From Azotimanducus sp963663145 (lineage in GTDB: Bacteria > Pseudomonadota > Gammaproteobacteria > Pseudomonadales > Azotimanducaceae), in the NCBI GenBank assembly GCA_963663145.1, contig OY760134.1:310001-374000 (forward strand): DNA of 64,000 nucleotides, in the 5' to 3' direction. This document shows, in pieces, positions 16,212 to 23,988 of the stretch. The translations under genes and the position numbers were made by a program. The first letter of the stretch is position 1. Every line of letters starts with the position of its first letter. The notes beneath the pieces were generated by a model that did no database searches, was not told the origin of the DNA, and saw only the letters and a program-made list of their open reading frames with translations.

Positions 16212-16972
16212 TCGATTCGTCCGGTTTCCGAAGTGCCTGTCAAGAGCAAGAGGCACTCTTGCAGAGCTTCCCCGGTGGGCAGGGGCGGCGGAGTAAATTG
16301 AGTCTTCAAGATGCCGGGCGCCATCTCTGTCTTCATGAATGTCTCTATTCGCACAAGGGGGTACAAGCCGAGGATTTCGGCGAGGGATTCCCAGTGAGTC
16401 TTGAACGCTGCTTGTTTCTTATCTCTATATAGATCGGTTAAGCCGTCTGAATCCATGGCTTCGTACAGCGACCGACCATCACGGGTAAATGCGGGGACAG
16501 TCGGCATCCCCGGCGGTTCGGTCCCGGGCGGTAGATTTGCAAGATGTATTTCGACCATTTCGGTTGTCCCGTATCGTTCACTTATTTCATTGCGTACCTC
16601 GTAATCGATGAACTCCAGCTCGCGGACGAACTCATATCCTTCATTCAGCAACAATTCGGCTTGGCTCTCGGTGAGTCCGATGTGCTCTCGAAGCTGTTGT
16701 TTCCGCGTACTTTGAAGGCGGCGGTCAGCCATCTGACTACTTCCATAGAACATTTGCCAAGCTAACCAATCAGGCACAGGCTGTGATTCCACCATATGCT
16801 CCGCGTCAAGGTATATGGTCGGCGAGTAATCTGTGTTCGTCTGTTCGCCGTCATTTGCTTGTCCTGCGATAGTTTCATTCAGCAGGATTCCGTTAACACA
16901 TGTAAGAATAACCAAAGACCCAATCACTGCGCGTACGGATGAATTGTCTTGTCCTTTGACACGTCCACTCAT
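16208..16972 (-). CDS. Exported protein of unknown function
   Basis: 254 residues from ATG 16972, with a hydrophobic segment VIGSLVILTCVNGILL near the start that is either a signal peptide or an anchor. An upstream start at 17038 is possible but adds a basic leader. The rest is charged and mainly helical (LREHIGLTESQAELLLNEGYEFVRELEFIDYEVRNEISERYG), with a Pro-rich stretch LPPGTEPPGMPTVPAF. I recognise no family. It heads an operon with the M15-like peptidase (4-bp overlap) and the helical-repeat protein, so the three are probably made together. Confidence 0.55.
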   Translation of the reverse strand: MSGRVKGQDNSSVRAVIGSLVILTCVNGILLNETIAGQANDGEQTNTDYSPTIYLDAEHMVESQPVPDWLAWQMFYGSSQMADRRLQSTRKQQLREHIGLTESQAELLLNEGYEFVRELEFIDYEVRNEISERYGTTEMVEIHLANLPPGTEPPGMPTVPAFTRDGRSLYEAMDSDGLTDLYRDKKQAAFKTHWESLAEILGLYPLVRIETFMKTEMAPGILKTQFTPPPLPTGEALQECLLLLTGTSETGRIE

Positions 16973-17065
16973 GACCAGCCCCGGGCAACTATGTTGATTT
17001 TTCGGGGCAGTGTAAAAGTTTCGCCTATTCAGGAACACTAAAATTCTGGTGAATCCAATTCGATC

Positions 17066-17097
17066 AGCCCGGATACTTCACGAGTGATGAAGAATTA
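17066..17097 (-). mobile_element. Solo IS1380-type end, copy C
   Basis: Read on the minus strand this matches the last 30 bases of copies A and B (CTAATTCTTCxTCAxTCxTGAA ending ATCCGGGCT), with a few changes. It directly abuts, and by two bases overlaps, the inverted repeat of the next element, so two related ends sit head to head. Confidence 0.6.
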
Positions 17098-17769
17098 GCC
17101 CGCATTTCTCATAAGTTCCCCAAGATCTCTTGTTGATAAGCTTAACAAGCGGATTTTGTGAGCCGGAGCGGTGGTCGGGATGCTTCGGAACGCGAATTCG
17201 GGTGTGCGGGGTGCCCGGTTCGGCTTCCCGGCGGTCGATTTCCCGCGAATCCGGCCTCAAGCCCGATTGCGGGGCAAAGAACGCCCCGCGCCGGCGAGTC
17301 CGCCGGCGCGCCGGAGCAAGTCCGCCCCGGGGTTCCCCGTCAGCAGTGGGAGAGCGAGCGCCAGGCCAGCGCGAACGCGTGCCTGTCCGGGCAGGCGGTG
17401 GAAAGCGCGACGTGTATCCGCCGCGAACTGACCCGCACGCGCTGGCCGACCATCGACTCCACCCCGTGCCGCGTGTACCTCGGATCCCGGCCGTCCGCGA
17501 AGCATTCGGCCAGCCAGCGCAGCAGGCCGGTCGCCCGGTACGCCAAGCCCAGCAGCAGCGCGCCGCCGTTTGATGTCAGCACGCCGCCGCTGAAGTCCGC
17601 CTCGATCCGCCGTCCCCGGCCTCCTTCGGGGATTGCGTACACCAGCTTCGCCGGGCTAAAGTGTGTCTCGGTGGAGGTGTCCATGCCTTTCCTCTTTTTA
17701 TTAGCGAAATCAAAGAGTTGTGGGATACTCCCCCGCCGCATTCAACCGCTTTATGAGAAATACGGGCTA
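17096..17769 (-). mobile_element. Decayed IS1380-family element with both terminal repeats
   Basis: Ends TAGCCCGCATTTCTCATAAG (17096-17115) and, inverted, TAGCCCGTATTTCTCATAAA (17750-17769) are terminal repeats differing at two positions. The transposase starts at ATG 17684, preceded by GAGGAAAGG, and reads IEADFSGGVLTSNGGALLLGL then LAECFADGRDPRYTRHGVESMVGQRV, the IS1380 N-terminal domain. After about residue 90 the frame shifts and becomes meaningless, with a last coherent piece ending near 17100. At 674 bp it is much shorter than the about 1.6 kb of intact IS1380 elements, so most of the catalytic domain is gone. Bases 17770-17966 show no gene. Confidence 0.75.
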
Positions 17770-17966
17770 GGAGTACGTCCGGCACTAAGTTGCATCACCG
17801 GCACAGTATCAATCTGGGTGGTGGGACATTTGATTTGCAGGTATCAATAGTTTCGTATATGAGTCTTTTTCGATAAGCGATCTAATATTGGCGCGATGTG
17901 TGACCCGCTGTGTTCGCATTGGGATATCGCCTTGATCGGTCATCACTAAATTCCACCCCAATTGAA

Positions 17967-18042
17967 TGGTGCCGCCACGAGGAATCGAACCCCGGACCTT
18001 CTCATTACAAGTGAGCTGCTCTGCCTGCTGAGCTATGGCGGC
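17967..18042 (-). tRNA. tRNA-Thr (anticodon TGT)
   Basis: On the minus strand a full 76-nt cloverleaf can be drawn: acceptor GCCGCCA / TGGCGGC, D arm GCTC...GAGC, anticodon stem CTCA / TGAG with loop CTTGTAA (anticodon TGT, reads ACA), T arm with TTCGATT, and encoded CCA at 17967-17969. It is close to the E. coli threonine isoacceptor. Its 3' end faces the IS-rich region on the left. Confidence 0.97.
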
Positions 18043-18065
18043 ATGGCGACAAAGTCTCCTAGCCT

Positions 18066-18515
18066 TTAATGGCAGGCCTTGTCGTACTTCTTCAAACGCC
18101 AGTAATTATAAGGCCAAGGGGTGAGAAAACCGGCCAGGAGCATGAATGGGATCACCCACCAGGTGAGTCGCGCGCCGCCCACCAGCAGATAGTCCACGAG
18201 ATTCATGGCGGCTTCCATGGCAATCATGGACGCGAGGCTCATGCCGAGTGCGGTCGTCAATGCCCCCCGCAACCCAAGTTGCCGCAGGAGTATGAAGGTC
18301 TCTAAGGCAATGCTTGTGACTATGCCACAGACTATCGCAATGGTCATCACCAGCATCGCGTTGGTTTCGGGTGCGTAGGTCTGGAACCACAGAATCGCAC
18401 CCAAGTCACCGATGGCGCAACCAATCAGACACCACATGGTGTTGTAGGCGGAAGTGCGCCAGGTCTGCGTGCAGCGCCAGTCGAACGAAGCCCCGGTTGT
18501 CGCGGCGACGGCCAT
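18066..18515 (-). CDS. DUF4396 membrane protein
   Basis: Inner membrane protein of 149 residues with about four hydrophobic segments (about 25-45, 52-75, 85-108, 115-135). The DUF4396 hallmarks are NTMWCLIGCAIGDLGAIL near the start and a final FLTPWPYNYWRLKKYDK with the Pro-Tyr-Asn-Tyr-Trp motif. Function is not known; relatives are found near metal or oxidative stress genes. It follows htpX by 27 bp on the same strand and has its own ribosome site AAGGAG, so it is probably the second gene of an htpX operon and shares its control. Confidence 0.75.
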   Translation of the reverse strand: MAVAATTGASFDWRCTQTWRTSAYNTMWCLIGCAIGDLGAILWFQTYAPETNAMLVMTIAIVCGIVTSIALETFILLRQLGLRGALTTALGMSLASMIAMEAAMNLVDYLLVGGARLTWWVIPFMLLAGFLTPWPYNYWRLKKYDKACH

Positions 18516-18542
18516 GAAGGGAACTCCTTCGCCCTACGACTC

Positions 18543-19439
18543 TTACAGCGAAGCGCTCTTCAATGCGCGGATGCGGTCTTCCAGCGGTGGATGCGACGCA
18601 AAGAGCCGTGCGATGCCCGCCCTCGCTGAGGGCGAGATTCCGAAGGCGGCGAGTGATTCGGGCATGGACGCTGCGCCTTGCGACCGGCGCAGGGCTTCGA
18701 GCGCATTGATCATGTTGTTGCGTCCAGCGAGCTGCGCGCCAGCCACATCGGCACGAAACTCGCGTCGGCGCGAGAACCACATGACGACTGCACTGGCGAG
18801 AATACCGAGCAGGATTTGCGCGATGATGCTGGTCACGAAGTAACCAATGCCGAAGCTACTGTTGTTCCTGAGCACCACGCGGTCCACGATCATGCCGATG
18901 ATGCGCGAAAGGAAGATCACAAACGTGTTCAACACACCCTGAATGAGCGAGAGGGTGATCATGTCGCCATTGGCGATATGCCCGATCTCGTGACCCAGCA
19001 CCGCCTTGACTTGCTCTCGGCTCATGCCGCGAAGTAGACCCGTGCTCACGGCCACTAGGGAATTGTTTCGATTCGCGCCGGTGGCGAATGCATTGGGTGC
19101 TGCTGAATCGAAGATCGCGACTTCCGGCATGCCGATGCCCGCGCGTTCCGAGAGTTGGCGGGTGGTGTTCACCAGCCAGCGCTCCGCTTCGTTCGAGGGC
19201 GACTCGATCACCTTGGCGCCCGTTGCACGCTTGGCCATCCACTTGGAAATCAGCAGCGAGATGAAGGCACCGCCAAATCCGAATGCCGCGCTGAATATCA
19301 ACAAGCCGGTCAAATTGATGCCCGAGCCGCCGAAGGCATTCGCTACGTAGGTCTCCAAGCCGAAGAACTTCATCACGACACTCAGCACCAACATCACGGC
19401 GAGGTTGGTGAGAATCAGCAACAGGATACGGTTTAACAT
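18543..19439 (-). CDS. htpX: Membrane-bound M48 zinc protease HtpX
   Basis: Inner membrane protease that degrades damaged membrane proteins alongside FtsH. 298 residues: two N-terminal membrane segments (5-24, 43-65), then the catalytic HEIGH (150-154), two further hydrophobic segments, and the third zinc ligand region EFRADVAGAQLAG. Start ATG 19439 is preceded by GGAGATGACTCC; an earlier in-frame start at 19520 would overlap the divergent gene and add a non-homologous leader. A heat-shock-like promoter can be proposed upstream. Confidence 0.95.
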   Translation of the reverse strand: MLNRILLLILTNLAVMLVLSVVMKFFGLETYVANAFGGSGINLTGLLIFSAAFGFGGAFISLLISKWMAKRATGAKVIESPSNEAERWLVNTTRQLSERAGIGMPEVAIFDSAAPNAFATGANRNNSLVAVSTGLLRGMSREQVKAVLGHEIGHIANGDMITLSLIQGVLNTFVIFLSRIIGMIVDRVVLRNNSSFGIGYFVTSIIAQILLGILASAVVMWFSRRREFRADVAGAQLAGRNNMINALEALRRSQGAASMPESLAAFGISPSARAGIARLFASHPPLEDRIRALKSASL

Positions 19440-19479
19440 GGAGTCATCTCCGCTCAATATGGCGCAACACGAGTACAGT

Positions 19480-19507
19480 ATATGGTGATGTATGCCGGGT
19501 TCCCAAG
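19480..19507 (-). promoter_or_regulatory. Possible sigma32-type promoter for htpX
   Basis: On the minus strand CTTGGGA (19507-19501) and CACCATAT (19487-19480) are 13 bp apart, close to the heat-shock consensus CTTGAAA / CCCCATnT. A sigma70-like -10 TATACT (19482-19477) overlaps. The predicted start would leave about 35 nt before the htpX ATG. It lies within the first codons of the divergent phosphatase gene. Confidence 0.35.
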
Positions 19508-20187
19508 TGTCTACAGGCAATAGTGCCCCGAGCCTGTTTCTCGTTCGCCATGGCGAGACGGAGTGGAACCGAGAAGGAAGGATTCAGGGGATTCTTGATT
19601 CTCCGCTTACAAACCGTGGCCAAACGCAGGCGCAAGTAAACGCCCACCTCCTCAAATCCCTTGGCGTTACCGACCTTTTGGCGTCCCCACTGGGTCGCGC
19701 TCGACACACTGCGAGCATCATGGCCGAATGCTTGGGTGCCGAGCAGTCGTTCGATGACAGGCTGAAAGAACGCGACTGCGGGGCGTGGGGCGGCTTGACT
19801 TGGGAACAGGCGCAAGGCGGTTATCCCGAAATCTGGCAGGCGCGATCAGAGCATCCCTACCGATTCTCGCCGCCGGGTGGTGAGAGTTTGGTAAAGGTTG
19901 AACCGCGAGTTCGGGCGCTGTTAGAGGACGTTGACGAGATGCTCCAGGAACTCATGCCGGAAGGAAGACGCTTAGGCCTAGTCACCCACGGCATCACCCT
20001 GCGCGTACTGCTCAAATGCTTACTCGATCTTAAGCCTGAGTTTGTGAGCAGGATTCGTTGTCCAAACGACCTTGTCTACGAGGTGACCGCCAACGGCGCA
20101 TCGCGCCAGTGCCGCCACTATGTAGGAGGGCAGGGCCCCTTCTCTGGACTTTATCTCAGTGAACCCGGCGTGATGCAGCGAAGCTAG
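19492..20187 (+). CDS. Histidine phosphatase family protein
   Basis: 231-residue phosphoglycerate mutase-like phosphatase using a phospho-histidine intermediate. The active site LFLVRHGETEWNREGRIQG is at about 16-34, the general acid region LKERDCGAWGGLTW at about 92-105, and the second histidine in GLVTHGITLRVLL at about 165. Members of this size include GpmB, CobC and broad acid phosphatases, and sequence alone does not choose among them; no cobalamin or glycolysis genes are adjacent. Transcribed divergently from htpX with about 50 bp between starts. Confidence 0.85.
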   Translation: MPGSQVSTGNSAPSLFLVRHGETEWNREGRIQGILDSPLTNRGQTQAQVNAHLLKSLGVTDLLASPLGRARHTASIMAECLGAEQSFDDRLKERDCGAWGGLTWEQAQGGYPEIWQARSEHPYRFSPPGGESLVKVEPRVRALLEDVDEMLQELMPEGRRLGLVTHGITLRVLLKCLLDLKPEFVSRIRCPNDLVYEVTANGASRQCRHYVGGQGPFSGLYLSEPGVMQRS

Positions 20188-20216
20188 CCCCGCAGGCATA
20201 CTTCTCTCTTCGCTTG

Positions 20217-21755
20217 TTAGCCTTTCGCGCCGCCTTCGCTCGCTGCGGCTTGACTTGCGGAGTCGACGAGTCGACCGCGGCTGAGGGTGAAGGCAACCCA
20301 GTACTTGTAGATGTTGCTCACATAGTCCACCGTCTCGCGACCGATGCGGCGCGACGCGATCATCTCGACGTTGTCGAACCAGACATTCGGATCGAGCCCC
20401 TTGCTTTCGGCTTCGGCTCGGAGCTTTGCGATGCGCCTCGGCCCTGCGTTGTAAGCCGCAAACGAAAACAGCGTCTTGTTGAGTTCATCCATCGGCTCGG
20501 ACTCAAAGTAGGTGTTGCGGATGTGGCGCAGGTATTTGTTGCCCGCATGAATGTTGGTCTCAAGATCGGTGATATCGCCAACATTGACGTTTCGGTCCGC
20601 CGCAGTCTCAGGCAAAATTTGCATGATGCCGATGGCGCCGGCATCACTGCGCGCGCTGTGGTCAAGCCGAGATTCCTGATAGGCCTGAGAAATCACCATG
20701 AGCCAGTCAAAGGCGTAACGGTCCGCATAGAGTTGAAAGAGATGCGCCGTATCGTGGAATTTCTTGAGTTCTTCGGACTCAAGCGCGTTTTGCAGGTAAG
20801 TGGTGCTTTGAAGGTATCTGCGGAACAGCATATTGCCGACCAAGGAGCCTTGACCGTGCTCGCCGATAAACTCGTTCACGGCGGCCTTGAGCTGCGGTCT
20901 CTCATGATTAAACGCCCAAGCGATGTCGGCCCCTTCGCGCAGCACCAAGTCAAAGCGCATCTCCACGCTATCAAAAATCTGTGACCAAAACTCAGCCTTG
21001 TGCGAGTCGATCACTATGCCGGGGATGAGTCCGGCATCCACCATTTCCAAGAGTTCTTCATCTTCCAAATGTTCATCGACAAGATTGATGGTGATCGGCA
21101 ACCTGCCCTCGGCAACGAGGCGCTCATTGAGCTTTAAGAGGCTCTCGTAATAGCTGCTCGAAGCTCGCGTGTGCAGTACTTTTCCGGAGAGGTCCTTCAG
21201 CGCTCCAACCGGCAAGCTCGCACTGCCCAAAGCCACCACCTCGCGTACATCCTTGTATACCGGAATTGAGAAATCGATCTGTTGCAGCCGTGCTGGGGTG
21301 ATGGTGAGGTTTGCGACGGCTAGATCCCCATAGCCGTATTTGAGTGCTGGAATCAGTTGATCGCGAGGCACAGGGATGAACACGATATTCACCCTGAGGG
21401 TATTTCTCTCACGTCTCGCGTTGAGAAACCGCTCAAACGCCTTGAGCATCTCATAGGACAAACCGCGCTGCTCGGCGCCATCGAAAAAATAAAAGGTCTT
21501 GCTGGGGACCACCAAGGCGCGAATGGTGCGCCGATCAAGCATGGCATCCAAGTCTTCATTGCGCGGCTCGGCAACGAGCGACAGGTGGCTGACATCTGCC
21601 TCGGGCGGCAAATGCGCCGCCAAGGGCGAAACTTCGGATTCCGGCTGCTCCTCTGTTCGCTCGCATGCGCTCAGGAACAGCGACAGCGCCAACACCAACA
21701 CCAACACGATACCGGCTGGGAAGGCGCTGAGCTGACTCCTAATCCCCGTTAACAT
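20217..21755 (-). CDS. mltF: MltF-like membrane-bound lytic murein transglycosylase
   Basis: Cleaves peptidoglycan glycan strands with 1,6-anhydro-MurNAc formation at the outer membrane inner face. From ATG 21755 the protein has 512 residues: a lipoprotein signal ending LSAC (Cys31), a solute-binding (SBP_bac_3) regulatory domain with RALVVPSKTFYFFDG, VNIVFIPVPRDQLIPALKYGYGDLAVANLTIT, and a C-terminal SLT domain with the catalytic Glu in QAYQESRLDHSARSDAGAIG, GIMQILPET and FAAYNAGPRRI. The 17-residue in-frame extension to 21806 is not needed. It faces the phosphatase gene convergently with about 30 bp between them. Confidence 0.9.
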   Translation of the reverse strand: MLTGIRSQLSAFPAGIVLVLVLALSLFLSACERTEEQPESEVSPLAAHLPPEADVSHLSLVAEPRNEDLDAMLDRRTIRALVVPSKTFYFFDGAEQRGLSYEMLKAFERFLNARRERNTLRVNIVFIPVPRDQLIPALKYGYGDLAVANLTITPARLQQIDFSIPVYKDVREVVALGSASLPVGALKDLSGKVLHTRASSSYYESLLKLNERLVAEGRLPITINLVDEHLEDEELLEMVDAGLIPGIVIDSHKAEFWSQIFDSVEMRFDLVLREGADIAWAFNHERPQLKAAVNEFIGEHGQGSLVGNMLFRRYLQSTTYLQNALESEELKKFHDTAHLFQLYADRYAFDWLMVISQAYQESRLDHSARSDAGAIGIMQILPETAADRNVNVGDITDLETNIHAGNKYLRHIRNTYFESEPMDELNKTLFSFAAYNAGPRRIAKLRAEAESKGLDPNVWFDNVEMIASRRIGRETVDYVSNIYKYWVAFTLSRGRLVDSASQAAASEGGAKG

Positions 21756-21890
21756 CGACTTGGCTGGCCCCTTATCACGACTATTCTCATGCGCCAAGTC
21801 TAGCATTGGCGAAGACTTCCTCCAACGCGAGTGCGGGACGGCGCCATGGGCACAGGAGTTGGCGGTCGATGTCGAGCGCCGACTCAGTGT

Positions 21891-21932
21891 TGCGTGCGTC
21901 AGTGCACATCGCTAGGCAGCGATACGCACGCA
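21891..21932. repeat. Two-part stem-loop upstream of the OLD-like gene
   Basis: TGCGTGCGT (21891-21899) pairs with ACGCACGCA (21924-21932), and inside it ATCGCT / AGCGAT (21908-21923) forms a second stem with loop AGGC and an 8-nt bulge between. It lies in the 245-bp divergent gap between mltF and the ATPase gene. No T-run follows. It may be an operator, an attachment scar or a structured leader. Confidence 0.45.
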
Positions 21933-22000
21933 CGAGCACAAGGTGACACGCAGGCGCGCAATGCTTAACATCTGCAATGCACGCTCAAGCGATAGGCCAC

Positions 22001-23737
22001 ATGCTGACGAAGCTCACTATTCGTAACTTTAAGCGATTCGATCATGTCGAGGTCGAACTCGGCAATCCGGTGGTTTTCATTGGCCCGAACAATTCGGGAA
22101 AGACATCGGCCATGCAAGCCTTGGCACTGTGGGATATTGGTCTGAAGAGATGGAACGAGAAGTGGCGTGGCAAGAGTGCGCCCGAAAAACGGCCCGGAGT
22201 CACGGTGAATCGGCGCGACCTCTTTTCTATTCCACACCCGAACGCCAATCACTTATGGCGTGATCTGCATGTGCGCGATGTCGTGAAAGTTGCCGGACGT
22301 GCGCAAACAAGCAATGTGCGAATCGATGTCATGGTGGAAGGCGTCACAAAGGGCAAACCCTGGAAATGTGGCTTGGAATTTGATTTTGCCAACGCGGAGT
22401 CCTTCTATTGCCGACCCTTGCGAGTCGACGATAGCAAGCACCCTAAGCGAATGCCCGTGCCGGCTGAAGCTGGAGCCATGCGTATCGCCTTTCTTCCGCC
22501 AATGTCTGGCTTAGCGGCAACCGAAACCCGGCTTGATTTAGGCGCTGTCAATGTGCGCGTGGGTGAGGGCCGTACCGCCGAGGTATTGCGCAATCTGTGC
22601 TATAGCATTGTCGAGAAAAGCCCGGAGAATTGGGAACCGATCATAGAAAAGATTGATACGCTATTCGGGGCGAGACTGGAAGCGCCGTGCTATATCGAAG
22701 AACGCGGTGAAATCACCATGGGGTATAGCGAACGGGGCACCGAGCTCGATCTGTCTTCAAGCGGACGCGGCCTACAGCAAACATTGCTCATTCTCGCCTA
22801 CATGCGTGCAAACCCAGGTTCAGTGATCCTCTTAGATGAACCTGACGCCCATCTTGAAATTCTGCGACAGCGGCAGATCTATCACTTGATCACCGAGGCG
22901 GCTCGGGAAAGCGACAGTCAGATCATCGCGGCAAGTCATTCGGAGGTGCTATTGAACGAGGCTGCCGGCAAGGATATGGTCGTCGCGTTCGTCGGCAAGC
23001 CACATCAACTTGGGGACAGGGGAAGTCAACTGCGGAAAGCCTTGGGGGAGATTGGCTTTGACCACTACTACCAAGCAGAGCAAACCGGTTGGGTGCTTTA
23101 CCTTGAAGGTTCGACGGACCTTGCGATACTCAGAGCGTTCGCACGACGCTTGGGGAACGAGCGCGCTCTGTGCGCGCTCGAACGACCCTTCGTACACTAT
23201 GTCAAAAATCAGCCCGTGCAAGCAGAGAATCACTTCTTTGGTCTTCGGGAGGCGTTTCCTGGCTTACGGGGCGTAGCCCTATTCGACAGCCTCGACAAGC
23301 AGCCAGCCGCCAACCCGCACCTCAAGCATCTGGTTTGGAACCGACGCGAAATCGAGAACTACCTGTGTACGCAACGGTCGATGGAGGCGTACGCCCTCCA
23401 ATCTTCAGGGGAATTCGAAACTATGCCCCTATTCGGGCAGGCGGAGGCTGAAACTCGCTTGAAGGCAATGCGCGACTCTATAGAGGAAGTAAGCCGTGCG
23501 CTCAAGACCTTAAAGGGAGCTGCCCCCTGGGACATCGGCCTAAAAGTCAGCGACGAATTCCTCACGCCCCTGTTCAAAACCTACTTTAGCAAGCTCGAAA
23601 TCGAAAACTTGATGCTCAAGAAGAGCTTCTACGAACTTGCCGACTGTATACCCCGAGACGAAATCGACCCCGAAGTGAACGAGAAGCTTGATGCGATTGC
23701 CGACTTGGCGGATTCGGCAAATTCCTCGTCGCCGTGA
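22001..23737 (+). CDS. OLD-like AAA/ABC ATPase with C-terminal TOPRIM-like region
   Basis: 578 residues from ATG 22001, where RecF/SMC-like homology begins (MLTKLTIRNFKRFDHVEVEL); ATG 21977 is an alternative. ATPase parts are Walker A GPNNSGKT (28-35), signature-like SSSGRGLQQ (252-260), Walker B VILLDEPD (275-282) and switch ASHSEV (311-316). The C-terminal third contains YLEGSTDLAIL (Glu369), LFDSLD (427-432) and RREIENYL (448-455), the acidic pattern of OLD-type TOPRIM nucleases or the related DUF4435 region. OLD proteins cut DNA and several act against phages, alone or with a UvrD-like GajB partner. No helicase partner is encoded beside it, so it would be a single-gene type. Defence is inference; DNA repair is an alternative. 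Confidence 0.75.
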   Translation: MLTKLTIRNFKRFDHVEVELGNPVVFIGPNNSGKTSAMQALALWDIGLKRWNEKWRGKSAPEKRPGVTVNRRDLFSIPHPNANHLWRDLHVRDVVKVAGRAQTSNVRIDVMVEGVTKGKPWKCGLEFDFANAESFYCRPLRVDDSKHPKRMPVPAEAGAMRIAFLPPMSGLAATETRLDLGAVNVRVGEGRTAEVLRNLCYSIVEKSPENWEPIIEKIDTLFGARLEAPCYIEERGEITMGYSERGTELDLSSSGRGLQQTLLILAYMRANPGSVILLDEPDAHLEILRQRQIYHLITEAARESDSQIIAASHSEVLLNEAAGKDMVVAFVGKPHQLGDRGSQLRKALGEIGFDHYYQAEQTGWVLYLEGSTDLAILRAFARRLGNERALCALERPFVHYVKNQPVQAENHFFGLREAFPGLRGVALFDSLDKQPAANPHLKHLVWNRREIENYLCTQRSMEAYALQSSGEFETMPLFGQAEAETRLKAMRDSIEEVSRALKTLKGAAPWDIGLKVSDEFLTPLFKTYFSKLEIENLMLKKSFYELADCIPRDEIDPEVNEKLDAIADLADSANSSSP

Positions 23738-23988
23738 GGCTCGAATACCCGTCATACTGCCAGAGCTCCAACATTTACAAGCTTCAGAATGATGCCGTCG
23801 CACAAAGTGCGACAATGCGCGTTTGACGCAAAGAAGATTCGGCGAAGCATTCGGCAAGGCGCATTTCGTGATGAAGGGTGGCGGAGTTCATCTCATGAAT
23901 GGGCTAGACCGGTTTCCGAGCATCCAAAATCTCTGAAACGCCTGCAATCACCAAGTCCAAATCGACCTCAAGGAGGCCGCTCGTATCC

